8,835 bases of DNA from Syntrophaceae bacterium UBA6255 (GCA_002441205.1 DJVN01000123.1:468-9302); one strand, 5' to 3'; shown: positions 1 through 6,412, counted from the first letter of the stretch. Translations and numbers: made by a program. Notes: generated from the sequence alone by a model not told the origin.

Positions 1-320
1 TTCAGGTTTTCAAACCTCTGTGGGGTTCGGACAATGTTTTGGGCGCGGTAGGCGCTCTGCAGTTTGACGTCACTATGTCGCGCCTCAAAGACGAATACAG
101 CGTTTACGCGGATTATGAAAAAACGGATTACGCCGCCGCCCGTTGGGTTACCTGCGACGACACGACAATCATGGAAGACTTTCAAAAGAAAAATCAGACC
201 AACCTTGCCCTCGACACCGAAGGCAATCTTGTCTATCTGGCTCTAAGCGAGTGGCGCCTGAATCACACCATGGAAGAATGGCCGAAGGTGCAATTCCACA
301 AAACCATGGAAAAAAGCTGA
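1..320 (+). CDS. prfC: Peptide chain release factor 3, C-terminal part (5' end outside window)
   Basis: RF3 is the translational GTPase that recycles RF1/RF2 from the ribosome after peptide release. Only the last ~105 codons are here. The reading frame is open from base 3 (CAG GTT TTC AAA) to TGA at 318-320, so the gene enters from the left edge; a TTG at 39 is not a real start. The translation matches the RF3 C-terminal domain: 'GAVGALQFDV', then 'RLKDEY', 'ARWVTCDD', 'NLALDTEGNLVYLA' and the terminal 'WPKVQFHKTMEKS', all in the order of E. coli RF3. The GTPase domain is off the window. A second, broken copy of the last 77 codons lies at 1717-1953. Nothing terminator-like follows directly; the sequence becomes AT-rich right after the stop. 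Confidence 0.93.
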   Translation, partial: QVFKPLWGSDNVLGAVGALQFDVTMSRLKDEYSVYADYEKTDYAAARWVTCDDTTIMEDFQKKNQTNLALDTEGNLVYLALSEWRLNHTMEEWPKVQFHKTMEKS

Positions 321-525
321 TGGCCTCGACAAAATACCAAACAGTATATATAATCGACAAAAATTAACTTTAAAACTCTTACTTATTCATCGACAGACCT
401 AAGCTTTCATCATCATCAGGAATTGTTAGGGATGTTAAATTTCATGAAAGGCGCGTTTTCAATGCTTGTTTCTTTGAAGATGAAGTAAAATGAAAAATTT
501 ATATTCAAAAAAATTCGCCTCAGAC

Positions 526-575
526 TTGACACTGCCGTTTCCGGGAATATATGTAAATTATTATTTCTCCGGCAG
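526..575 (+). promoter_or_regulatory. Candidate sigma-70 promoter and inverted repeat upstream of the SGNH hydrolase
   Basis: A perfect -35 box TTGACA (526-531) is followed after 16 bases by TATATG (548-553), a 4/6 match to the -10 box. The inverted repeat CTGCCG (532-537) / CGGCAG (570-575) surrounds the -10 box. It could be an operator or a weak hairpin spanning the start of the transcript. The predicted start of transcription is about 35-40 bases before the ATG at 597. The rest of 321-525 is AT-rich and I see no gene in it. Confidence 0.45.
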
Positions 576-596
576 ATTAATGACAATAATATCCTT

Positions 597-1727
597 ATGA
601 AAATGAGCCTTTCCAAAACTAAAAAAGTTTTTTTATTTTGCGGTATTTTAATAGCATTATTCTTGATCCTGGATCTGACACTGGGATTTTTTGAACCCAA
701 GCCCATGAAAAAGATCCGCACGACCATTCGTACTCGACATCCCTATTATCATCATGGTTTGAAACCATGCAAGGCCACCCCTTTCGAAGAAGCCGGCAGC
801 GGGAGAGGTTATCCATTAACAACGAACAGTTTGGGCTTTAGGGATGAATCCATGAGACAGGTTCCCCTAAAGGCTGAAAAGACAAGAATCCTTTTTATTG
901 GTGATTCCTTTACCGAGGGAGTTTTCGTTCCATACGAATCAATTTTTACCAGCCAAATCGCATCCAAAAGACCTGATCTGGATATTTTGAATGCGGGAGC
1001 GTGCTCTTCTAGCCCGCTTATATATTATCGCAAGGTTGATTATCTATTCAATAAAGTGGGACTGAAGTTTGATGAGCTTTTTGTATTTATTGATATTTCA
1101 GATATACAAGATGAATATATTCTGAATGATCTGGAACGCTTCAAACCGACCCCAGGAAAGTCTTCTTTCAATGAAGTTCTCTTTTACACGGAAAGATTTT
1201 TTCACAACCATTCGTTTATTTATAATGTTTTGAGGCAAATTTTTATAACACCTTCGGAAAAATTAAAGAGATTAGGCGAAACTGAAATGTGGACTTTGAA
1301 TCAGCACATTTTTGATCACTATAATTTAAATATGAATGAAGAGAGCATAAGAAAATGGTCGGGAAAAGGGATGGTTTATGCCGAGGAAAATATGCAAAAG
1401 TTAGTTGATTTATGCAAAAAAAACAAAATCCCCGTGACGATTGTTGTATATCCCTGGGAAATTCAAATTTATGTCCGGGATATGCCTTCTCAACAGGAAG
1501 TCATCTGGCAATCTTTTGCTCAGAAAAATGGTATAGGTTTTTTGGACTTATTCCCGGCATTTATAAACAGCACGCCACCTGATCAAGTAATAGAATCGTC
1601 TTTTTTACCCGGGGATTTTCATTGGAATGAATCGGGTCACGCCTTTGTGGCAAACGAGGTTTTAAATTACATAAAAAAACGAGATAACAAAAACCCGATT
1701 TTACAGGATTGTGGATTTAAAAGATAA
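597..1727 (+). CDS. Membrane-anchored SGNH/GDSL-family hydrolase or acyltransferase-like protein
   Basis: A 376-residue protein. Residues ~11-32 form one hydrophobic segment after a Lys-rich start, so it is probably anchored in the inner membrane with the catalytic domain in the periplasm. SGNH blocks are visible: block I 'ILFIGDSFTEG' with nucleophile Ser104 (GDS 102-104); block II 'NAGA' with Gly134; a block III position reading D166-I-S-D169 instead of the classical GxND; and block V 'GDFHWNESGH' with Asp340 and His342. 'TNSLGFRD' (76-83) before the nucleophile is typical of SGNH proteins near polysaccharide genes. Such enzymes remove or transfer acyl groups on glycans; the substrate here is unknown. 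The ATG at 597 has no clear Shine-Dalgarno sequence; Met3 at 603 is an alternative. The stop TAA (1725-1727) lies inside the prfC remnant, so the last residues may be altered by the junction, but all catalytic blocks are present. The gene is AT-rich compared with prfC, which suggests transfer. Confidence 0.85.
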   Translation: MKMSLSKTKKVFLFCGILIALFLILDLTLGFFEPKPMKKIRTTIRTRHPYYHHGLKPCKATPFEEAGSGRGYPLTTNSLGFRDESMRQVPLKAEKTRILFIGDSFTEGVFVPYESIFTSQIASKRPDLDILNAGACSSSPLIYYRKVDYLFNKVGLKFDELFVFIDISDIQDEYILNDLERFKPTPGKSSFNEVLFYTERFFHNHSFIYNVLRQIFITPSEKLKRLGETEMWTLNQHIFDHYNLNMNEESIRKWSGKGMVYAEENMQKLVDLCKKNKIPVTIVVYPWEIQIYVRDMPSQQEVIWQSFAQKNGIGFLDLFPAFINSTPPDQVIESSFLPGDFHWNESGHAFVANEVLNYIKKRDNKNPILQDCGFKR

Positions 1728-1953
1728 ATACAGCGGTTACGCGGATTATGAAAAGACCGATTATGCTGCCGCCCGTTGGGTGACCTGCGACGACACTACA
1801 ATCATGGAAGACTTTCAAAAGAAAAATTAGACCAACCTTGCCCTCGACACCGAAGACAAGCTTGTTTATCTGGCTTTAAGCGAATGGCGGCTTTCGCACA
1901 CCATGGAAGAATGGCCGAAAGTCAAATTCCACAAAACCATGGAAAAAAGCTGA
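1717..1953 (+). pseudogene. prfC: Broken second copy of the prfC 3' end
   Basis: The frame starting LKDKYSGYADY and ending KFHKTMEKS-stop matches the C-terminal ~79 residues of the RF3 gene at the left of the window. It has no start region and begins at the very end of the hydrolase gene. A CAG codon of copy 1 is TAG here (1828-1830). Compared with copy 1, 14 codons differ silently; six change the residue (E to K, V to G, G to D, N to K, N to S, Q to K) and one creates the stop. That silent bias implies most differences arose while both sequences were still under selection, that is, the two ends come from different prfC alleles. It cannot make a useful protein. Confidence 0.9.
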
Positions 1954-2010
1954 TTGTGGGACTGTTGACCGGGAGCGCATTCCCGTAAGGAGGCGCAATT
2001 ATAAATAGTC

Positions 2011-2165
2011 ATCTTCCTTGCCGGTAAAAGCCGAAGGCTTTACAAAACGCCCATACCCTAAAGGGCACCATGGTCTGCTGCGTTGCGCTGCAAACCGCGT
2101 CGCTCAACGTATTAAAATATACGCCTCGCGACTCACTTTTTGCGCGCCTTGCATCTGAACGTGTT
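2011..2165. repeat. Probable dispersed intergenic repeat with imperfect palindromes
   Basis: The block is GC-richer than its AT-rich right flank and holds two palindromes. AAAGCC (2027-2032) / GGCTTT (2036-2041) is a 6-bp stem with a 3-base loop. A longer imperfect palindrome runs 2096-2112 / 2119-2135, with inner stem CGTAT/ATACG and outer pairs around GTCG/CGAC. The minus-strand translation (SDARRAKSESRG ... SDAVCSATQQT ... KAFGFYRQG) reads like short 'hypothetical proteins' often called on intergenic repeats in deltaproteobacterial genomes; that resemblance is from memory and not tested. Only one copy is in the window, so its repeat status is inference. Confidence 0.4.
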
Positions 2166-2225
2166 TGAACAGCCCACCAAATAGTAACTTTCAAAGATCT
2201 CATTGCCATTTCTTTTAAATTTATC

Positions 2226-2253
2226 TTGAAATTATCATTTATATCTGTATGAT
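2226..2253 (+). promoter_or_regulatory. Candidate sigma-70 promoter of the repeat lipoprotein gene
   Basis: TTGAAA (2226-2231, 5/6 match to the -35 box), a 16-base spacer, then TATGAT (2248-2253, 5/6 match to the -10 box). A TG dinucleotide directly precedes the -10 box. The position predicts a leader of about 80 bases before the ATG at 2343. Confidence 0.5.
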
Positions 2254-2342
2254 ACATTACATTCTTTAGCTTTAAAGAATAATTTCCACCTTGTAACAAA
2301 TCCATTTAGTTTGCAGTTAAAATAAATTGGGGGAGTCTGCAC

Positions 2343-4043
2343 ATGAAAGCCAGAGGAATATCTGCATTATTACTTACTATCCTTGCATGTTTATTAATCT
2401 TTCTTAACGGGTGCCATGATAGTGATAACCATTCGTCGGAAAAAACGATAACCTCATATTCTCTGAATGGCGTTGAAGGAACGATTAATGAAACTGATAA
2501 AACAATAATTGTTAATATGCCATCTTTAACAAATGTTTATTCATTGGTAGCAACGTTTACTACAACAGGACAAAGTGTTGCTATAAGCACAACTCAGCAA
2601 ACAAGCGGCACAACGGTAAATAATTTTTCATCGCCGGTCATCTACACTGTAACTGCGGAGGACGAATCAACAGCGACTTATACTATTACAGTAACTGTCA
2701 ACAGAAAATGGCATCATCCGGCAACTGTCACAGACTACATCAGCCTCGCCACGCAGAATGCCGAGTCCCCACAGGTGGCGATGGATAATAAAGGCAATGC
2801 CATCATCGTTTGGTATCAATATGCAACCTTTGAAACTAATTTTGGCAAAGATCATCTACCAGGTAAAATATTTAAAAGCGAATACAGAAATGGCGTCTGG
2901 ACAAATCCGGCAAGCTTCTCCGACTGTATCAATCCAGGCGGGACAAGTGCTAAGATACCTCAAGTTGCAATGGATAATAATGGCAATGCTATCATTGTCT
3001 GGATGCAGTATGACGGCACCAATTGGCAAACATTCAAAAGCGAATACAGAAATGGAGCTTGGGTACATCCTGCAAGCATTTCTGATAATATCAGTCCCGA
3101 CTTGCAGAATGACTACGGAGTACATGACTTCGGAGTAAGTGTGGCGATGGACGATAACGGTAATGCTGTTATCAGTTGGAATCAATTTGACGGCAATCAT
3201 GGTCGGATATTCAAAAGCGAGTACAGAAATGGCGTGTGGCATCATCCGGCAAGCCTTGCCGACAATATCAGTCCCGACGGACAAGATGCTTGGTTTCCCC
3301 GGGTTGCAATGGACAATAGAGGTAATGCTATTATTGTTTGGTATCAAAATGACAACACCAGTCACAAGATATTCAAAAGCGAGTACAGAAATGGAGTCTG
3401 GCATCATCCGACAAGCCTTGCCGACAACATCAACCCTAATGGGCTGTTTGCTTATTATCCGAAAGTGGCGATGGACAATAACGGTAATGCTATTATTGTC
3501 TGGGAGCAATATAACGGGGAAAACTATCAGATATTCAAAAGTGAATACAGAAATGGTGATTGGCATCATCCGGCAAACCTTTCCGACTACATCAGTCTTG
3601 ACGGGCAGTCTGCTGGAAGTCCTCAGGTAGCGATGAACAATAATGGCAATGCTATTATTAATTGGCATCAGTTTAACGATATTGATTTTAAAGATCATAT
3701 ATTTAAAATCGAATATAGAAGCGGCGCTTGGACATACCCGGCTAGTCTCACAGACTACACGCAGAATGCCAGCTCTCCACTGGTGGTGATGGATAATAAA
3801 GGCAATGCCATTATAAGTTGGAGTCAGTCAGACGACACACGAAATTATTATATATTCAAAAGTGAATACAGAAATGGCGTATGGAAACATCCATTGGACC
3901 TTTCGGACAGCATAAACCCCTATGGACCGTATGAATATGCACATGTTTCTCAGGTAGTGATGGATGATACCGGCAATGCCATTATTGTCTGGCAACAATA
4001 TGATGGGTTTCAATATCGAATATTTAAAAGCGAATACCGCTGA
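2343..4043 (+). CDS. Outer-membrane-type lipoprotein: DUF5018-like domain plus eight-blade beta-propeller repeats
   Basis: A 566-residue protein. Residues 1-23 are a lipoprotein signal (Lys2, Arg4, hydrophobic 6-21) with lipobox L21-N-G-C24; +2 is His, not Asp, so outer-membrane sorting is expected. A GGGGGAG ribosome binding site (2329-2335) sits 7 bases before ATG 2343. Residues ~31-120 ('ITSYSLNGVEGTI ... YTVTAEDESTATYTITV') resemble the Ig-like DUF5018 family. From Trp123 to the end come eight repeats of ~51-63 residues, starting at W123, W186, W240, W299, W353, W407, W463 and W514. Each has W-x-x-P, then 'MDNxGNAIIxWxQ', then 'FKSEYRNG'. The protein stops at 'FKSEYR', so the missing strand would be supplied by 'KWHHP' at the start of repeat 1, a typical propeller closure. 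No catalytic motif is evident; a binding or adhesive surface role is inferred. A hairpin follows the stop. Confidence 0.85.
   Translation: MKARGISALLLTILACLLIFLNGCHDSDNHSSEKTITSYSLNGVEGTINETDKTIIVNMPSLTNVYSLVATFTTTGQSVAISTTQQTSGTTVNNFSSPVIYTVTAEDESTATYTITVTVNRKWHHPATVTDYISLATQNAESPQVAMDNKGNAIIVWYQYATFETNFGKDHLPGKIFKSEYRNGVWTNPASFSDCINPGGTSAKIPQVAMDNNGNAIIVWMQYDGTNWQTFKSEYRNGAWVHPASISDNISPDLQNDYGVHDFGVSVAMDDNGNAVISWNQFDGNHGRIFKSEYRNGVWHHPASLADNISPDGQDAWFPRVAMDNRGNAIIVWYQNDNTSHKIFKSEYRNGVWHHPTSLADNINPNGLFAYYPKVAMDNNGNAIIVWEQYNGENYQIFKSEYRNGDWHHPANLSDYISLDGQSAGSPQVAMNNNGNAIINWHQFNDIDFKDHIFKIEYRSGAWTYPASLTDYTQNASSPLVVMDNKGNAIISWSQSDDTRNYYIFKSEYRNGVWKHPLDLSDSINPYGPYEYAHVSQVVMDDTGNAIIVWQQYDGFQYRIFKSEYR
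2709..4040 (+). repeat. Eight in-frame tandem repeats (about 153-189 bp each) inside the lipoprotein gene
   Basis: The repeats begin at the Trp codons at 2709, 2898, 3060, 3237, 3399, 3561, 3729 and 3882. A core around TTCAAAAGCGARTACAGAAA recurs almost unchanged at DNA level at the end of each unit, and CATCATCCGGCAA recurs at several unit starts. Conservation of silent positions between units suggests recent amplification or ongoing gene conversion. Repeats 3, 4 and 5 are especially alike around their 'W-H-H-P' boundaries. Confidence 0.85.
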
Positions 4044-4062
4044 TTAGTATTAGCATTTTACC

Positions 4063-4091
4063 AGGGCAGGAGATAAAAGATTTCCTGCCCT
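4063..4091. terminator. Hairpin between two convergent genes, possible bidirectional terminator
   Basis: AGGGCAGGA (4063-4071) pairs perfectly with TCCTGCCCT (4083-4091), a GC-rich 9-bp stem with an 11-base loop. It sits 19 bases after the lipoprotein stop and about 40 bases beyond the stop of the minus-strand membrane protein. The T tracts on both sides are short and broken, so termination strength is uncertain. A small AT-only palindrome (4091-4105) follows. Confidence 0.55.
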
Positions 4092-4132
4092 TAATTAACA
4101 ATTAAGGTTGTCCTGAAATGAACGACGGATGG

Positions 4133-5602
4133 CTAGGTCTTCAACAAAACAAGAGTCACTGCAATTGCACAAATCCAGCACAATAAAAATGTTACCGTAA
4201 AAAACGAGGCCCGTTCGTAAGCAGATGGTGATTCATCCCGGCAAGTTGATCTGAAAGCCCAAACACAAATTAATGCGATCAAAGAAATTAATGTTATCAC
4301 CGACCATGGCCACACCAAACCAAGTAACTCGATAAGATTCCACGAGACATCACCTTGAATGATGCTTGGAATTATGAATTCTTTTATAGGATTCACTATC
4401 CCTTCGTTAACATGAGGAACACCGATTACAGGAAGAATAACCTGAAGACAGGAAGGGATGAAAAGCAGCCAAAACATATAAGGACGCCATCTCAGAAACG
4501 CGATGGGAAATGCCAAGAAAGGAAGCATGAAAACAAGATAGCGCGGCCCGAATGTCATTCCTGCTTTCCAGCCGTAGCATCCGGAAATAAGCAGGAACGA
4601 TCCTATGATAATTCCTGTGATCAGAAAAACCTCCCGTTGCAACTTTTTTCTGTCAAGCATACGAACAATTCCCCATAGTGAAAGGAGAAAAACCGGCATG
4701 ATAAAAAACACTCCGCGGGAAGGAGAAAAAAGAAGTCCCCATAAAGATTCCAAACGCGGGAACCCTACTCCCAGAATGCCCTGAGCGGCCAATGCCTGAA
4801 ACTCCTTTTCCACCATATTTCCATATGAAAAAGAAAAAGGGTGACCAAAGCAAAAAGTATTGTACACAGCCAAAATCAGAACGCAGATAAATCCGCCTGC
4901 GATAAAACCTGTTTTAATTTGCCATTTAAACGGTGCAGTCATGACATAAACAGCCATAAAGAAAGCAATGACAACGGCTGGGTAATCAGTCAGAACGGCA
5001 AACCCGGAAAAAATTCCGGCTAAAAAGCCTAAGCCTAAAATTGTAAATCCGGTCTGTTGATTTTGATTCACGAAAAGCCAGACCATCAAAGCAAAAGAAT
5101 AAAAACCAAGACACGCGGCAATTTGATGACCGCTGAACAATGTTGCATGGAGAAGAGCAATGCTTCCAAATCCATAGGCAATCACCATCAACAACGCCTG
5201 TATGGGAAAGGCCCCGCATAACTGAGCCAAACGATACATTACGACTCCAAGCAAAGCGAAAAGCAAGGTGGTGGTTATAACCCGGACAATGTACATATTC
5301 AGACGTATTAAGGGAGGAAAAGATTTAAGAGGAGTATAATTACGTAGAAACCAATATACCGGAACGCCGAGAAACGATGCTCCCGGCGCCTTGACGGAAT
5401 AATAGTGATTACCCCATGCTGATTTATCCATGGTTTTTGTCTGATAGACATCTATGTTTAACGTTCCATAATCTACGATGGCACTCAGAAGAGCATAGCG
5501 GCTTACCGTATTATCGTACTCCACCGGGTGGTAAAAAGCAGCGCCGGCCAAGAACAGCATGGCGAAGATCAGTATTTCGGTTTTGCGTTGCTTTAGCCAC
5601 AT
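4133..5602 (-). CDS. Polytopic membrane protein, predicted GT-C-type glycosyltransferase
   Basis: A 489-residue protein with about 11-13 hydrophobic segments from residue 10 to the C-terminus. After the first membrane segment a large loop carries acidic residues (E28, D30), 'SRYALLSAIVDYGTLNID', D59-K60 and the motif Y68-S-V-K-A-P-G74. Later come 'LFSPSRGVFF' and 'FGPRYLVFMLPFL'. This pattern is typical of GT-C-fold transferases (GT39/ArnT-like relatives) that move sugars from polyprenyl-phosphate donors on the periplasmic face of the inner membrane. Acidic residues in the first loop are usually the catalytic region in that fold. Donor and acceptor cannot be told from the sequence. The start at 5602 is supported by AGGA about 10 bases upstream and by membrane segment 1 beginning ten residues in. 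It is transcribed alone, convergent to the lipoprotein gene and divergent from the 115-aa gene. Confidence 0.75.
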   Translation of the reverse strand: MWLKQRKTEILIFAMLFLAGAAFYHPVEYDNTVSRYALLSAIVDYGTLNIDVYQTKTMDKSAWGNHYYSVKAPGASFLGVPVYWFLRNYTPLKSFPPLIRLNMYIVRVITTTLLFALLGVVMYRLAQLCGAFPIQALLMVIAYGFGSIALLHATLFSGHQIAACLGFYSFALMVWLFVNQNQQTGFTILGLGFLAGIFSGFAVLTDYPAVVIAFFMAVYVMTAPFKWQIKTGFIAGGFICVLILAVYNTFCFGHPFSFSYGNMVEKEFQALAAQGILGVGFPRLESLWGLLFSPSRGVFFIMPVFLLSLWGIVRMLDRKKLQREVFLITGIIIGSFLLISGCYGWKAGMTFGPRYLVFMLPFLAFPIAFLRWRPYMFWLLFIPSCLQVILPVIGVPHVNEGIVNPIKEFIIPSIIQGDVSWNLIELLGLVWPWSVITLISLIALICVWAFRSTCRDESPSAYERASFFTVTFLLCWICAIAVTLVLLKT

Positions 5603-5711
5603 GACTGCTATGTCCTAAAAAAATTTCTACTGATAAAGCATTGATGGCCTTTGACCAACCATGCTTAAGCGTTTGGTGACTATTTGAAAAATATTGTCAA
5701 TGTATTATAGA

Positions 5712-5741
5712 AATATAGAAAAGTATTTTATCGTATGTCAA
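5712..5741 (-). promoter_or_regulatory. Strong candidate sigma-70 promoter of the GT-C membrane protein gene
   Basis: Read on the minus strand: TTGACA (5741-5736, 6/6), an 18-base spacer, then TATATT (5717-5712, 5/6). Transcription would start near 5705, giving a leader of about 100 bases before the ATG at 5602. Confidence 0.55.
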
Positions 5742-5810
5742 GAACTTCCTGGACAGAAAGACGCCCCGTTGAATATTATTTAAATTCAAGTCAAAATATT
5801 ATGTTTACCA

Positions 5811-5919
5811 TTGTGAACCGATTGTAAGAAGTCGGAAAAAATCAGTTTTATCAATTTTGAACCGTAACTTGAGAATGTAAGAATGATCAAAAAATAGTGA
5901 TTGAAGTTTTTATCAATTT
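5811..5919. repeat. Two degenerate direct repeat units
   Basis: Three short motifs recur in the same order: GAACCG (5815-5820 and 5859-5864), GTAAGAA (5824-5830 and 5877-5883), and AGTTTT(T)ATCAATTT (5844-5857 and 5905-5919). The units are about 47 and 63 bases and abut. They may be binding sites for a regulator or an old duplication. Confidence 0.45.
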
Positions 5920-5948
5920 AACATAGTCACACAATAGAAAGCAATGAT

Positions 5949-5997
5949 CCGAAAAAAGGAGGGAGGCCATAAAATACAGTTTCCGTTATTTTTTCGG
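5949..5997 (+). promoter_or_regulatory. Leader hairpin holding an orphan Shine-Dalgarno-like sequence
   Basis: CCGAAAAAA (5949-5957) pairs perfectly with TTTTTTCGG (5989-5997). The 31-base loop carries GGAGGGAGG; together with the stem edge it makes AAGGAGG (5956-5962), yet no usable start codon follows before the real gene at 6029. The stem is AT-rich, so its stability is modest. Confidence 0.3.
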
Positions 5998-6028
5998 GCA
6001 TAAAAAGCCCATATTAAGGAGATAAAAA

Positions 6029-6376
6029 ATGAGTGACGGCACAACCAAAATGACGGATATTAAGATAGATACCAATAATCTTTACAAGGAAGAAGCTTTC
6101 ACCGATCTGACGTTTGCCACCATCAGACGGCTCAGTCCGGTGAAGTTGGACGGCTCGCCTGACGATAGCCGTGAAGCGATTTTTACCGGTATGACCCAGT
6201 TGATGTCACCCAACGGTCCGGTGCCCGTGCAGTGCCTGATCGAAGGCGCCAAAACATTAAGCGACGCGGCGGAAAAGCTGCCGGCGGCCATTGAAAAAAC
6301 CATTCAGGCAATGATTGCCGAAGCCAAGGAAATGGAGCGTCAGGAAGCGTCGAAAATAGTCATTCCCGGTCAGTAA
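6029..6376 (+). CDS. Small acidic protein of unknown function
   Basis: A 115-residue soluble protein with no signal peptide or membrane segment. I do not recognise a named family. The first half is a probable beta-rich part ('FTDLTFATIRRLSPVKLDGSPDDSREAIFTGMTQLMSPNGPVPVQC', residues ~25-70). The second half is a long charged helix region (~71-108, 'IEGAKTLSDAAEKLPAAIEKTIQAMIAEAKEMERQEAS') ending in 'IVIPGQ'. The start at 6029 has AAGGAG (6016-6021) 7 bases upstream; Met8 is an internal alternative without such support. Codon use is richer in GC than in the preceding AT-rich block, so it looks like a native gene. It is followed by a shared hairpin terminator. Similar short proteins are, from memory, found in anaerobic deltaproteobacteria without a known role. 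Confidence 0.8.
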   Translation: MSDGTTKMTDIKIDTNNLYKEEAFTDLTFATIRRLSPVKLDGSPDDSREAIFTGMTQLMSPNGPVPVQCLIEGAKTLSDAAEKLPAAIEKTIQAMIAEAKEMERQEASKIVIPGQ

Positions 6377-6384
6377 TTAAACGA

Positions 6385-6412
6385 AATCTGCCGGATAAAA
6401 ATCTGGCAGATT
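6385..6412. terminator. Bidirectional hairpin terminator between convergent genes
   Basis: AATCTGCCGGAT (6385-6396) pairs with ATCTGGCAGATT (6401-6412), a 12-bp stem with one G-U pair and an AAAA loop. It begins 9 bases after the stop of the 115-aa gene. Its right arm overlaps the stop codon of the minus-strand rubredoxin-like gene. T-rich but interrupted tracts flank both sides. Confidence 0.7.

Larger units (their letters stand above)
90..1953. other. Segment bounded by two direct copies of the prfC 3' end, enclosing the SGNH hydrolase gene
   Basis: Bases 90-320 and 1723-1953 align without a gap at an offset of 1633. I count 23 differences in 231 positions, about 90% identity. Identity fades just left of 1718 and ends at the prfC stop codon plus one base (TGAT in both). 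The enclosed 321-1716 is visibly more AT-rich than prfC and encodes only one hydrolase. A gene whose 3' end is intact on one side and left as a fragment on the other is the usual trace of integration at, or recombination into, a gene end. No recombinase gene or short terminal inverted repeat is visible, so the mechanism is unknown. Confidence 0.75.
1954..2342. other. Gene-free interval between the prfC remnant and the lipoprotein gene
   Basis: This 389-base stretch has three parts. At 1954-2004 there is a short tract with a weak hairpin (CGGGA 1970-1974 / TCCCG 1981-1985) and a good Shine-Dalgarno-like AAGGAGG (1987-1993) with no start codon after it, perhaps the leftover leader of whatever once followed prfC. 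At about 2011-2165 lies a GC-richer, hairpin-forming block. At about 2166-2342 there is AT-rich leader DNA with the lipoprotein promoter. A 98-codon minus-strand open frame (2009-2305) crosses two of these parts of different composition and looks spurious. Confidence 0.6.
5603..6028. other. Divergent AT-rich intergenic region
   Basis: These 426 bases between two divergent genes hold no convincing gene. They contain the minus-strand promoter (5712-5741), a weaker plus-strand candidate (TTGAAA 5684-5689, 16 bases, TATAGA 5706-5711), two degenerate direct repeat units (5811-5919), and a leader hairpin with an orphan ribosome-binding-like sequence (5949-5997). The plus-strand candidate would leave a leader of about 310 bases before the gene at 6029, and I found no better promoter closer to it. 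Confidence 0.55.

Noticed and set aside
39..320. Independent 93-aa gene starting at TTG 39
   Set aside because: The frame is open to the window edge and the residues before 39 continue the RF3 alignment, so this is the end of prfC.
1776..1988. 70-codon plus-strand open frame over the prfC remnant
   Set aside because: It is in another frame than the RF3 homology and mirrors the same shifted frame seen at 143-367 in copy 1; both are shadows.
2009..2305. 98-codon minus-strand open frame between the prfC remnant and the lipoprotein
   Set aside because: It spans a GC-richer repeat-like block and unrelated AT-rich leader DNA containing the lipoprotein promoter. The protein-like look of part of it is better explained by a dispersed intergenic repeat.
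2856..3698. 280-codon minus-strand open frame with internal repeats
   Set aside because: It is the antisense shadow of the lipoprotein repeat array; its periodicity is copied from the sense repeats.
2718..4030. CRISPR array or mobile repeat at the regular repeats
   Set aside because: The period is about 153-189 bases, units are in frame and coding throughout, and there is no short repeat-spacer pattern.
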